Position numbers and translations under genes: made by a program. 64,000 bases of DNA, from positions 103,960,138 to 104,024,137 of the forward strand of contig JAVGWX010000007.1 of the NCBI GenBank assembly GCA_036924085.1, written 5' to 3'. Positions 15,459-30,400 of the stretch are shown piece after piece (positions within the stretch are counted from its first letter, which is position 1; the number at the start of each line of letters is the position of its first letter). A model generated the notes under the pieces. The model was not told where the DNA came from. It searched no databases and was given only the letters and a program-made list of their open reading frames with translations. Source of the stretch: Ariolimax columbianus. Lineage: Eukaryota; Mollusca; Gastropoda; Stylommatophora; Arionidae.

Positions 15459-18400
15459 TGTGTAGGCGTATGTGGTGTATGTGAGCATAGTCTCCACAAT
15501 TGTTAGTCAATAATCCAAGAAAACATTGTAATGCATTAAGACAAGCTTAATATAACCAGAAATAGTCAGCATGGGTTTACTAGAGGGAGATCGTGCTTAA
15601 CAAATCTATTAGAATTCACGGAGGATGTTACTAATAGATGGAGTAGAGCCAGTGGATGTTATTTATCTAGATTTTGCAAAGGCTTTTGGTAGAGTACCTC
15701 ATCAAAGATTATTTAGGAAATTAAAATCACATGGAGTAGGTGACAAAGTTGCCAAATGGATTGAAAATTGGTTAACAGCAAGAAAGCAGAGAGTGAGCAT
15801 AAATAAAGAGTACTCTGAGTAGGGTGAAGTAAAATGTGGTGTGCCACAGGGCTCGGTTTTGGAACCAATTTTGTTCTTGATATATATGAACAATTTAGAC
15901 AATAAAATCGGATCTAGTATTCCAAAATTACCTCTGCTACACTGTTTTATCCTTTAATGGTCACCGGGACCACATTACAACACGCGGCCAACCCACTCTG
16001 CACAACTTCTCAATATGAATCCTACCCAAAATAGATCAGTTTATTGCCAGCAACTGTTACAATACCTCTACTTCTGCCTTACTTTAAAACTGCCTAACTA
16101 CTCTACTCCGACCATTCGTGTTAGTACACAGATGGAAGGTCGGTGCTAAGTTGCCAGGATTTGTTCACATGGGTCACTATACAACCAGGCTTCCTGCCAC
16201 ATCTGGCTTGGCTGCTTCGTTCGTTCTCCATCTCTCGCAACCAAACTCTGAAAAGGGTTTAAGTAGCAGAATGTAGTTCAGAGAACGGAATGCATTGTGT
16301 CACAATTTACAGCTTGACTGCTATATTTGCACCTTTCGGTCTAACGCATCCGACTTCAGCAAGCATTTTTTTAGCACCGTGTTAGCATTCCATTTTTGGT
16401 CCCTTCTCCTTAGCCAGTCTGCTTTGTTGCAGCCTGTTGTCCAGGATCACCGCGTGGAGTTGTAGAAGGGTCTTGGCAGCTCTGGTTCGCTGGCTGTGGG
16501 TCATGCACTGGTCAGCATCTTAATCCCAGACTACCACATCTACGCCCTAACGTTCTTGGTTAAATAACTATTATCACACAAATTGCTAGCTGGGCTGCGC
16601 TGACTCTTGACTCAATGAATGAATTGTATGCTAACATTGCAGCTAGAAGAAAAATTAACAAAGGATATTTGCCAGGGAGTCCTGCATCTGCCTGTCAGGT
16701 TGTTCTTCGTTTCTGGACTCGCCTACTCAATGTGTCTCTCAACTACTAGTAACCAATCTACTTGTGACCGGACTATCAACTACTTGTGTCAAATCTATTG
16801 TGTCCAATCTGTTGTCTCTCATCTCTACTGCTTGATCTATTGTGTCCAATCTGTTGTCTCTCATCTCTACTGCTTGCTCTACTGTGTCCAATCTGTTGTC
16901 TCTCATCTCTACTGCTTGATCTATTGTGTCCAATCTGTTGTCTCTCATCTCTACTGCTTGATCTATTGTGTCCAATCTGTTGTCTCTCATCTCTACTGCT
17001 TGATCTATTGTGTCCAATCTGTTGTCTCTCATCTCTACTGCTTGATCTATTGTGTCCAATCTTTCAGTTCTTAATTGCCATAGAGGTGTGTCAGAGGTGT
17101 GTCGGAGGTGTGTCGGAGGGGTGTCGGAGAAGTGTCGAGCTTAAATAATCTCACTTGGTTATGACGCCAGGCGTGACTTCCCTAATCACAGGAAAAGCTC
17201 ATCTCTGCATTCCCAACCTTTCTTGACCATGGTCCTCACGCTGAGAGACACAATGTTTCCGCAGAATTATTCCAAGCAATGGTCAGCACCTTCTGATGTG
17301 CATTGTTCCTACTAAATTATTACGTCCTAACACAGACTCTGGTTAAAAGGTTTTAAAACTGATATATGGAAAAACAAATCCTCACTACTTATTTTCCTAG
17401 TTGTCAAACTACTGGGTGCTCTGGTGGGGTGACCCGTGGGTAGTGTTGTCATTGTGTTTCAACTAAAGCAGAGATGGATATGCTGACGTCGGATTTAGAT
17501 ACAATCCAAGAAAAGAGAGCTGGCAGATGGAGTTTAATGTAAATAAATGTACAGTCATCCACATGGATAGATACAATATGGAACATAATTACAGAATTGG
17601 CGAGAACAATATTAGAAAGATAGATACAGAAAGGGATCTAGCGGTGATAATAGATCTTAACTTAACTTAACGTCTTTATACTGGCTTAGAAGACCCTGCA
17701 GAGTCTGTATACAACCAGTTACATTTATATCACCTTGCTCTAAAAGCTATGCGCATCCAGTTTATTCTTAAATGCATTAACTGTCCCTGCCTCCACTACC
17801 TCCCCTGGCAATGCATTCCAAGCAGACACCACTCTATGACTAAAAAAATATTTCCTAATATCTAATCTAGACCTCTCTTTAGTCAGCTTGTAGCTATGCC
17901 CTCGTGTTATTGTGGGTGGCTGTATTTTTAAAAAACTTGTTATAGTCTAATTTATCGATTTCTCTGATCATCTTATAAACCTGTATTAAGTCACCACGAA
18001 TTCTTCTCTCTTCGAGACACTGTAGGCCGGTTTTTCTGAGTTGTTCCTCATAACTGTAATTCTGGAATCCCACTATCAGCTTTGTCGCTCTTTTTTGTAT
18101 TCTTTCCAGCATGTTTATATCCCCTCTATGATAAGGACTCCACACCTGTACACAGTACTCCAATCTAGATCATACAGGTAAGGTGAGTGAGCAAGTCCAG
18201 GTAGCAGAGAAAAAGGCAAATGCAATGTTAGGTATGATAACAAGAAATATTAAACATAGAAGCAAGAAAGTGATAGTCAAACTGTATAAAGCTTTAGTTA
18301 GACCTAGATTGGAGTACTGTGTACAGGTGTGGAGTCCTTATCATAGAGGGGATATAAACATGCTGGAAAGAATACAAAAAAGAGCGACAAAGCTGTTAAC

Positions 18401-21400
18401 ATAAAAGCAAACACTCGGACATGGGTGCAAAGAGGACTATGGGATGCAGGATCACTGGAATAATGATGTTTGCTTAGGCGTCTGAGGCCCGTTCTGTCGG
18501 CCGGCCCCATCCACGACCCACAGCTGTGGCATGGTTCCAGGCCTTGTCCAGGGCAGAGGAGAAGGTTGCTACTTGCTGGAGCCATACTGTTCAGGGACGA
18601 CCTCTTCTGCGCATCCAGCCGGTCGGATTAGGACTTTTGGCGCTGAGGAACGACTTGTGTAGTATATTGTGGAGGTCCAGCAGTACAACATGACCGAACA
18701 AATAAACTCGGCGTCTGTCAAGTGTTTCTGAGATTGGGTGGAGGCCTGTTTTAGCAGAGACCTCCACGTTGTGAGAAGGCAAGTTGTACCTGTCTGTCGG
18801 AGAGAATGTACCTGTAGAGCAGTGACATTAAAGCTAAGTCTGTCGGAGAGAATGTACCTGTAGAGCAGTGACATTAAAGCTAAGTCTGTCGGAGAGAATG
18901 TACCTGTAGAACAGTGACATTAAAGCTAAGTCTGTCGGAGAGAATGTACCTGTAGAGCAGTGACATTAAAGCTAAGTCTGTCGGAGAGAATGTACCTGTA
19001 GAGCAGTGACATTAAAGCTAAGTCTGTCGGAGAGAATGTACCTGTAGAGCAGTGACATTAAAGCTAAGTCTGTCGGAGAGAATGTACCTGTAGAGCAGTG
19101 ACATTAAAGCTAAGTCTGTCGGAGAGAATGTACCTGTAGAGCAGTGACATTAAAGCTAAGTCTGTCGGAGAGAATGTACCTGTAGAGCAGTGACATTAAA
19201 GCTAAGTCTGTCGGAGAGAATGTACCTGTAGAACAGTGACATTAAAGCTAAGTCTGTCGGAGAGAATGTACCTGTAGAGCAGTGACATTAAAGCTGAGCT
19301 GTCCACCATTGTACACCTCCTTGCCGTCCTGATAGAGAACGTAGCCAGTGATGGGACCATTAGATTTGAGTGGAGTACTCCACTGGACGTCTAAGTATGT
19401 GGGACCTGCCTCTGCTGATGGTGCTGGCACATCCTCTGGAGCTGGAAAAAGAGGTCAACTACCAAGTCACTATTTGGTTTCAGGGAAGTTTCTAGATTGA
19501 GGTCAATAAAATTTAACTATGGTGTTATGTACCCAGCATGACCAGTAGATCTACACTCATCCATGCTGGATCAAAGTCTCTAGATCTGATTTCCAATCTT
19601 TCATCGCCCTTAGCCCCAGTAGATCCACTCTCATCCATGCTGGATCAAAGTCTCTATGTCTGATATCCAATCTTTCATTGCCCTTAGCCCCAGTATGACC
19701 AGTAGATCTACTCTCATCCATGCTGGATCAAAGTCTCTAGGTCTGATATCCAATCTTTCATTGCATTTAGCCTCAGTAGATCCACTCTCATCCATGCTGG
19801 ATCAAAGTCTCTAGGTCTGATATCCAATCTTTCATTGCCCTTAGCTCCAGCACGACCAGTAGATCCCCACTCATCCATGCTGGATCAAAGTCCCTAGGTC
19901 TGATATCCACTTATGATGACCTAACATGATTGTACTTTCCAAAAGCAAGTGTTGAAAGTGTGACAGGACAACTGTCTTAATCAATCAAATATAATGATAT
20001 TTTGTGACCATTAATATTACCAAGGTACCAGCATTTTAAATGAATGATTGTTTTTGATGTCCTGTAGTTTTTTTAATATGATGTTTGTTGTCTAGCTCTG
20101 TTGTTTGTTGTCTAGCTCTGTTGTTTGTTGTGTAGCTCTGTTGTTTGTTGTCTAGCTCTGTTGTTTGTTGTCTAGCTCTGTTGTTTGTTGTCTAGCTCTG
20201 TTGTTTGTTGTCTAGCTCTGTTGTTTCTGTATGTTGTTTGTTGTCTAGCTCTGTTGTTTCTGTTGTTTGTTGTCTAGCTCTGTTGTTTCTGTATGTTGTT
20301 TGTTGTCTAGCTCTGTTGTTTCTGTTGTTTGTTGTCTAGCTCTGTTGTTTCTGATGTTTGTTGTTTAGCTCTGTTGTTTCTGTTGTTTGTTGTCTAGCTC
20401 TGTTGTTTCTGTATGATGTTTGTTGTCTAGCTCTGTTGTTTCTGTATGATGTTTGTTGTCTAGCTCTGTTGTTTCTGTATGTTGTTTGTTGTCTAGCTCT
20501 GTTGTTTCTGTTGTTTGTTGTCTAGCTCTGTTGTTTCTGATGTTTGTTGTTTAGCTCTGTTGTTTCTGTTGTTTGTTGTCTAGCTCTGTTGTTTCTGTAT
20601 GATGTTTGTTGTCTAGCTCTGTTGTTTCTGTATGATGTTTGTTGTCTAGCTCTGTTGTTTCTATATGATGTTCCCGCTGATGACAGATGATTTTCCCCCC
20701 TTTTTGTTATGTATAAAGTTTTAATGTCCATAGGTGTCATTAGAATATGTTTTGTTTTAGCTCTGGCTAAAGAATAAAAAACAGCTCCCTGTGTTGTTTA
20801 GCACTTGAAAAATAATAAGCAAAAATAAATACAAACATTGGTAAAACTGGATCAAATAACTGTGCAAAACAACTGGGTCAAATAACTAGGTCAGATAACT
20901 GGATCAAATAACTGTAAAAAAATGGCTCAAATAACTGGGTCAGATAACTGGGTTTGGTAACTGGCTCAAATAACTGGGTCAGGGAACTGGCTCAAATAAC
21001 TGGGTCAGGGAACTGGCTCAAATAACTGGGTTGTAGCAGATTTTAGTTGTGTAGATTTTTTATGAATAGGATTTTAGACATGTTTTATTAAAGTTAGAAA
21101 GGATGGAAGTAGAGCATTGATAGTCTGTAGCCATTCATTGTTTCTTACAGAATTAAACTAACAAAGCTAGCCAGTACAGATGTACTCATATCTGGACATA
21201 GGAATGCTTAGAATGCATAACGTTGGTTTCTAAGAGAAGCAGATATTAAACTATGTAACCTTGCATAACACCTAGACGCCTGATACAGCATTATCAATAA
21301 TGGCGATTGAAACCGGACATGCTATTAACTGGTGTTTCTTAAATCTCGACATCAGAAAACCCACTTCGTTAGTGCACCACGTGATCTGGAAAAAGCCGAG

Positions 21401-24400
21401 GATATTGATAGCTAGGAGAGGCAAGTGGACAGATCCTTCCAAAGTGAACAGCGGAGAGGCAAGTGGACAGATCATTCTAAAGTGAACAGCAGAGAGGCAA
21501 GTGGAGATCATTTCGAAGTGAACAGCGGAGAGGCAAGTGGACAGATCATTCCGAAGTGAACAGCGGAGAGGCAAGTGGAGATCATTTCGAAGTGAACAGC
21601 GGAGAGGCAAGTGGAGATCATTTCGAAGTGAACAGCGGAGAGGCAAGTGGACAGATCATTCCGAAGCGAACAGCGGAGAGGCAAGTGGAGATCATTTCGA
21701 AGTGAACAGCGGAGAGGCAAGTGGAGATCATTTCGAAGTGAACAGCGGAGAGGCAAGTGGAGATCATTTCGAAGTGAACAGCGGAGAGGCAAGTGGACAG
21801 ATCATTCCGAAGCGAACAGCGGAGAGGCAAGTGGAGATCATTTCGAAGTGAACAGCGGAGAGGCAAGTGGAGATCATTTCGAAGTGAACAGCGGAGAGGC
21901 AAGTGGACAGATCATTCCGAAGCGAACAGCGGAGAGGCAAGTGGAGATCATTTCGAAGTGAACAGCGGAGAGGCAAGTGGAGATCATTCCGAAGCGAACA
22001 GCGGAGAGGCAAATGGACAGATCATTCCGAAGCGAACAGCGGAGAGAACATGACTGTCTGTTGATAGTGCGAGGAGAGGAGAGGAGATCCCGAAATACAC
22101 TTTCCAGAGTTTAGAGACGTCGTGAGAAAAATAAATCTTTTAGTCTAGAGAGATAGAGGTTTTAACAGACAATCTTTCACCCCGAGAGTCCAGATTTTCA
22201 GCAGCATACCAAGGAGAGGTAAATAGTCATGTAATTTATGTTTCGCATAGCAAGTGTTAGAAACAGATATAGTAGTGCGTCACGAGGAACACGCATGAGG
22301 TAGACATCTCAGATACTATTATTCCCATCGCTGCAGAGATTACCAGCGTCCAATTCCAGCAACTTTCTCTCAGTGATAGACAGATGTCATAACAGCTTCT
22401 TCAAGCAGTAACACAGATTCATTTAGTAACTAGTCATTTACCAATTTACCAAGCGGAAGTATCTCAAAAATCCAGCGTTTAGCAGAATTATCTAAAAAAT
22501 CAAGCGTCTAACTAGAGATATTTGATAGCACAGTGATGCAGCTCTTCAACGAGCACACAAGCCACCGTCTACGAGGAGAACAGGACCATGGACAAATCAC
22601 CTGTGTTGTAGAACAAACACGAATCTTTCATTCTGTGGCAATCCACATAACGGTTTGTCTATCAAGTAACGGTTCGTCTACCAAGTTGTAGTTCGTAATC
22701 AAGTTTCTTTTAGTTTAGTTTAGCTCTAATTTATACAGCCAGACAGGTTTTGTTTTGAGGGAAGATTGGAGGTTCAGTTGTGAACGTGTAGAAATAAAGT
22801 TTCATTGTCGTGTTTTATTTTTAATTAGTGTCGTAGTTAATTTGTTTGAAGTGAGAATATAGTTAGTGCAGACCCTTGGATCATCTGCTATGGTGCTATG
22901 GTAGGTCAGCGAGCTAGAGCTGCTACAAGATAATTGGGTTAAAGAAACTGGCTAAATAACTCGGTCAGATAACTGAGTAAAGTAACTGGGAAAAAAACTG
23001 GCTCAAATAGCTCAATCAGATAACTGAGTGAAATAACTGGGTTAACAAAACTGGCTCAAATAACTCAATCAGATAACTGAGTGAAATAACTGGGTTAACA
23101 AAACTGGCTCAAATAACTCGGTCAGATAACTGAGTGAAATAACTGCCTTAAAAAACTGGCTCAAATAACTCGGTCAGATAACTATTAAATCATTGGTTAA
23201 AAAACCTGGTGAAACAGTTCCAGCCGGAGCATGGGCGTTAAGGGCAGGGGTGATGGCGCGGCGACTCTGGGAACAAAGGTACTTGAATGGGTGTCAAGGT
23301 CACTCACCATCTTGACACTAAGTCGACAAAGGAAAACGAGGGGTTGAGGGGGAGAATGTGTCTAGTACAGGTAGGAGTTAGGAGCTGACCACTCTGGCAT
23401 TCCGATTTGGGTAGTAGGGGGTTAGTGACAGAGGCCATTGGGTCTTGCTGCGACATTTTAGAGTGACGGGAATTCGGGAGTGATTTGTTCCAATAACAAC
23501 TAGTTGGAGATAGATCTAAACTAGAGTGATGGCTGAATCAGACAACCCACAGAAGACCATTGGACAGCCCTGATACTGCTTGAAACTATATAATACTAGG
23601 CAAAGTTTAGCTCAAGCAAACTGGCCATGGAGAGAGACAGACTGAGAGTTTAGCAAAGAGACTGGCCATGGAGAGAGAAGGAATGAGAGTTTAGCTCACC
23701 GACTGACTAGAAGAGCGATTGACAGGCTGCTACTAGTTAGCAGGCTGTTTTACGAGTGTGTGAGAGACGGAATGAGTTGCATGGTGACCAGCATACACTT
23801 TTTAGTCTCGGCCAGTCGCTCTATAAAGTGTGTGTTGGGCACCCCATGACTAGAAGAGATCTGAATGTTTGTGTGGTGTGTGTACGACACCGAGGGAACG
23901 ATGTATGTTCCATAGTATGTGTATGCGTTGGACATATTGAATGTGTAATGTCAAGATCACCTGCCTGAAGGGATCTGAATGGGAGTGAATGCACAGAATA
24001 CAATCGTGAAGACGAGTTTGTCGAGAGTGTGTTAAGTGTGCAGATAAGGGGAGGGGAGTGTAGCGGCTAGAACTGGGTTGTATTAGTTGAGGGCAATATT
24101 CAAAAGCTTGTGCTTACAACCTCCACGGTAATTCATATTTATATTAATATATATAATGTGTGATCAATTAGTTACAGGTGTAGCTACTTCTTGTGTTAAT
24201 ATGTGTAATATAGATTATGGGTTTCCTGAATGTTGATTTTGTTGATATTCATGTAATAAATCTGCCATCTGCTGTTTGCTATGTTATTTGCTGTGTGTGG
24301 TAGTGAATGATGTGAATACATGTGGTAACATTCTAGAAAACCAACTACCGTGGAAACGCCTTACGCTGTCAAAGTGGCTAAAAAAACTAGGTAAATAACT

Positions 24401-27400
24401 GGGTCAAATAAATTAATAAAATAATTGAGTAGCATGATTACATAACTGGTTCAAACAACTGGATTAAAAAGTTGGATTAAAAAACTGGATCAAATAACTG
24501 GTTCAGAATAAAGACAGACAATGCTCTAAGTGTACAAACAGAACATGAACAAATGAACATCCACAATGGGAGACAGACTCACCCCCAACCTCCCACGCCC
24601 CACCACCAAATGCACATCCACAATGGGAGACAGACCCACCCCCAACCCCCCACACCCCACCACCAAATGAACATCCACAATTCAACCTTCAACTTGTATT
24701 TCATTTCAAGAGTTCACCATTTCTGATTTACAAAAGATGCACGTTTACCTTCAATGGGTGTCATGACATCCATGCCATCGTCGCTCTCCGTACAGCCACC
24801 ATTTGTGCAGGCTACAATCTTGACCAGGTAGTTGGTGTCAGGAGTCACTCCGGTCATGTTAACTGCAACATAAGAGTGGTACTTACTTTCCGTGTCTAAG
24901 CATCGTGTCATTGGAATGGTTACTTCAGATATTTCTCATCTCCTTCACTGTTGACATGTAACATACAAGTACAGTTTGACTGTAGAACTAGTCTGTTGAC
25001 ATGTGACATATGAGTACAGTTTGACTGTACAACTAGTCTGTTGACATGTGACATACGAGTACAGTCTTACCCTGTTGTAGTCTGTTATCCAGGATCATCA
25101 CACTTACATGAACAAACTACTGTTATCCATGAACAAACTGCTGTTATCCATGAACAAACTGCTGTTATCCATGAACAAACTGCTGTTATCCATGAACAAA
25201 CTGCTGTTATCCATGAACAAACTGCTGTTATCCATGAACAAACTACTGTTATCCATGAACAAACTACTGTTATCCATGAACAAACTACTGTTATCCATGA
25301 ACAAACTGCTGTTATCCATGAACAAACTGCTGTTATCCATGAACAAACTGCTGTTATCCATGAACAAACTGCTGTTATCCATGAACAAACTGCTGTTATC
25401 CATGAACAAACTGCTGTTATCCATGAACAAACTACTGTTATCCATGAACAAACTACTGTTATCCATGAACAAACTACTGTTATCCATGAACAAACTGCTG
25501 TTATCCATGAACAAACTGCTGTTATCCATGAACAAACTGCTGTTATCCATGAACAAACTGCTGTTATCCATGAACAAACTGCTGTTATCCATGAACAAAC
25601 TACTGTTATCCATGAACAAACTGCTGTTATCCATAAACAAACTTTATTTTATTTTATTACTGTCAATAGAAAACTTCATCAAATAATTGGGTTGGATGGC
25701 CAGAGATGAGAAATTCATGCCCAGATGACCTAAACCTGAACACATCACAATTAAACAAAAATGTATTTCCTAACTGTGAGGAGCCGTCATCTAATGTACT
25801 ATTTAGCAATCATCAGACAGTACATTAACTTACTTAACGTCTTTATACTGGTTTAGAAGACCCTGCAGAGTCTGTATACAACCAATCACACTTACATCAC
25901 CTTGCTCTAAAAGCTATGCGCATCCAGTTTATTCTTAAATGCATTAACTGTCCCTGCCTCCACTACCTCCCCTGGCAATGCATTCCAAGCAGACACCACT
26001 CTCTGACTAAAAAAATATTTCCTAATATCTAACCTGGACCTCTCTTTAATCAGCTTGTAGCTATGCCCTCGTGTTATTGTAGGTGGCTGTATTTTAAAAA
26101 ACTTGTTATAGTCTAATTTATCGATTCCTCTGATCATCTTATAAACCTGTATTAAGTCACCACGAATTCTTCTCTCTTCGAGACACTGTAGGCCGGTTTT
26201 TCTGAGTCGTTCCTCATAACTGTAATTCTGGAATCCCACTATCATCTTTGTCGCTCTTTTCTGTATTCTTTCTAGCATGTTTATGTCCCCTCTATGATAA
26301 GGACTCCACACCTGTACACAGTACTCCAATCTAGGTCTAACTAAAGCTTTATACAGTTTGACGATCACTTCCTTGCTCCTATGTTTAATATTTCTATTTA
26401 TCATACCTAACATTGCATTTGCCTTTTTCACTGCTACCTTAACTTGCTCACTCACCTTTCCTGTATGATCTATTTTACCTCTAGGTCCCTTTCCTTATCT
26501 ATCTTTCTAATATTGTTTTCTCCCATTCTGTAATTATGTTCCATATTGGATCTACCCATGTGGATGACTGTACATTTATCTACATTAAACTCCATTTGCT
26601 AGCTTACAGACCATTCTCGAATTTTATCTAAATCCGACATCAATATATCCACTTCCGCTTTAGATGAGACACTACTGCATAGTTTTGTGTCATCAGCAAA
26701 ATCATAGATCTCATATCAATGTCCAAATCATTTATATATATCAAGAACAAAATTGGTCCCAAAACTGAGCCCTGTGGCACACCACTTTTCACTTCACACC
26801 ACTCAGAGTACTCCTTATTTATGCCCACCCTCTGCCTTCTTCCTGTTAACCAATTTTCAATCCATTTGCCAACTTTCCCACCTATTCCATGTGATTTTAA
26901 CTTTCAAAATAATCTTTGATGAGGTACTCTATCAAAGGCCTTTGCAAAATCTAGATAAATAACGTCCACTGGCTCCCCTTTATCTAACATTTTGGTAACC
27001 TCCTCCATGAATCCTAATAGATTTGTTAAGCACGATCTCTCTCTAGTAAACCCATGCTGACTATTTCTAATAAGATTAAATTTTTCTAAATGCATTACAA
27101 TGTTTTCTTTGATTATTGACTCTAACAATTTACAGACTATGCTCGTTAAGCTCACAGGTCTATAATTTGCTGGCTCTGATTTTTTGCATTTTTTGAATAA
27201 GGGGATCACTCCTGCATCTTTCCAATCCCGTGGAACAATCCCTTTTGTAAGTGATTGAGAACATAATATAGCCAATGGTTTTGCTAGTTGGTCTCCAATT
27301 TCATACAGCAATTTTGGATGAATACCATCTTGACCTGGACATTTATTCACTTTCAACCCCTCCAATTTTTAAAAACCATTTCCTCTGTAATACAGATTGA

Positions 27401-30400
27401 TCTTAATCCCGCTGTATCCATGTCTCTTTGAAAAATATCTATAGGCTCTGGGATCTGAGAGCAGTCCTCTTTTGTGTAGACTGTGCCAAAGTACTGGTTG
27501 AGTAGATTAGCAGCCTCCCTATTCTCACTTATTATTTTCCCTGTACTGTCTATGAGAGGGCCTACTTTGTCTTTCGTTCTTTGTTTATTTCTAACATAAG
27601 AGAAGAAGCTTTTACTGTCAGTCTTGATCCTCTGAGCAAGTTTTTTTTCAAAGTCTATTTTTGCTGTTATATTCACTTTTTGAGATATGAATTGCTTGTC
27701 CAAATATTTTACATATGTTTCTTTTGATTTACCTGCCTCTATATATTTTTGCCATGCTTTATTTTTTGCTCTTCTACATTTCACTACAAATCTAGTTATC
27801 CACTTTTTACGCTTGGGGTTTACCTCCCTACATGGAACACATTCCTCTTTTAGCGTTTCTAGAACTGTTTTAAAACTTTCCCACTCCTGTTCAACATCTG
27901 TTCCTACGACAATATCTTTCCAGATTATGTGGTTCGCTGCCTCTTTCATCCTCTTAACATCTGCCTTAGAGTAGTCGTATGTTCGCGTGTTTATGTTTAC
28001 TTCTTTCCCTGCAATAAGATCCCAACGGATGATTTGATGGTCACTTGAGCCAAACAGTTCCCCAACGGGAACGTTTTCAATCATATTTTCCTCTGTGGTA
28101 AAAACTAGGTCGAGTATGTTTTTGCCTCTGGTGGCTGCTTCTGCATGTTGAATTAAAAAATTGTCAGTTATGCACTTAACAAAAGGTTTTGACTCTACAA
28201 GTGCTTCTGCCATATCCCATTTTATTTCTGGATAGTTGAAATCTCCCATTAATAATAATTTCCCTTCACTTGCCTTTGCTATGCTACTAATCAGCTCCTC
28301 ATCTTCCTCTTTTTGACGTGATGGACATCTATAGGACACTCCAATCACTGTTTTTTCACCCCTACTTTCTATTTCTCCCCATACACCTTCATTTTTGTTA
28401 CCACATGATAAATGATCTTTGATCGTTATATTAACAGAATTTATACAGTATAATAAAACGCCACCTCCCTTAGTCTTGTCTCCAACTATCCTATCTTTCC
28501 TTAACATTGTATATCCCTCAATTTCAAGTTCACTATCTGCAATCTCCTCATATGTCCATGATTCTGTTAAGCCTATTATATCTGGTTTTTCTTCTTCTAC
28601 ATACAGTTCCAATTGTACATATGCATGCAGTCTTATCGTACTCTGTAACAATCATAAGACAGTACATTGTACATATGCATGCAGTCTTATCGTACTCTGT
28701 AACAATCATAAGACAGTACATTGTACATATGCATGCAGTCTTATCGTACTCTGTAACAATCATCCGACAGTACATTGTACATATGCATGCAGTCTTATCG
28801 TACTCTGTAACAATCATAAGACAGTACATTGTACATATGCATGCAGTCTTATCGTACTCTGTAACAATCATCAGACAGTACATTGTACATATGCATGCAG
28901 TCTTATCGTACTCTGTAACAATCATCCGACAGTACATTGTGCATATGCATGCAGTCTTATCGTACTCTGTAACAATCATCAGACAGTACATTGTGCATAT
29001 GCATGCAGTCTTATCGTACTCTGTAACAATCATCAGACAGTACATTGTACATATGCATGCAGTCTTATCGTACTCTGTAACAATCATCTAGTTGCATGGA
29101 AGTCTGTAACATACTTTACATTATACAACCACTTCCTGTCTACAACTAGTCTAGTAACTACATAGCTAGAAAGTTAGATCAAAGGTCATACCTGCAGTGA
29201 CTGATACGTCATTGATATCCCTGGATACAAACGTTTCATTGTTATCCATATCATATGCCATTACAACAAATTTGGTGAGAAGTCCATATGTTGTTTGAGG
29301 CTCTTCCCAAACCACCTCAATCTCACTTCCATTGATCGCTCGTAAGCTGATGGGACCTTTCACACCACTTGGTGCTGAAATGTTCAAGTACCAATTTGAT
29401 CACAGCTGAAACTGTGACAAAGCTGAGACATGACATCATGAGACAAATGGAGGGACAACATGCCATCAGTACATCCCTGCATGCAGAAAACATCTAGCTT
29501 TCATCTGACCCAGATGTCCTGGTTTATCATTCACCAAATACATTTATCCAAAACTAGATCAAATATATTTTGTATACTGACAAACAAATCCTAGATCACA
29601 TTACTGTAAAACCTTCAAAGATTAGGTGTGAGAAAAGGTATGGTAAGAAATACAAGTTTTAAAAATTACACAAGGTTGTCAGGAAAACCAAGTTTATAGT
29701 AAATGAAAGTGCTAACACTTATGTCCAATTCACATGATTATAAAGAAACCAAGTTTACAGTAACAAGATTCGAGGAGGAAGGGGAAGAATCATTATGTCA
29801 CAGAAACTGATGTCCCATAAACTGATAATGTCACAGAAACTGATGTCACAGAAACTTTTGTCACAGAAACTGATAATATCACAGAAACTGATGCCACAGA
29901 AACTGATGTCACAGAAACTTTTGTCACAAAAACTGAAGTCACAGAAACTGATGCCACAGAAACTGATAATATCACAAAAACTGAAGTCACAGAAACTGAA
30001 GTCATATAACTGAGGGCACATAAACAGAAGTCACAGAAACAGATGTCACAGAAACTGATAATGTCACAGAAACTGATGTCATAGAAAAAAGTCACAGAAA
30101 CTGATGTTACGTAAACAGAAGTCACAGAAACTGATGTCACATAAACTGATGTAACAGAAACAGAAGTCACAGAAACTGATGTCACAGAAACAGAAGTCAC
30201 AGAAACTGATGTCACATAAGCTGATGTCACAGAAACAGAAGTCACAGAAACTGATGACACAGAAACAGAAGCCACAGAAACTAAAAATGTCACAGAAACT
30301 GATAATGTCACAGAAACTGATGTCACAGAAACAAAAACAGATAAAGTCACAGAAACAGATAAAGTCATAGAAACTGATGTCACATAAACTGATAATGTCA

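Noticed and set aside
28507..29091. 194-codon frame with [17 protein letters not shown] repeats
   Set aside because: 54-bp minisatellite with a period divisible by three; open on both strands.
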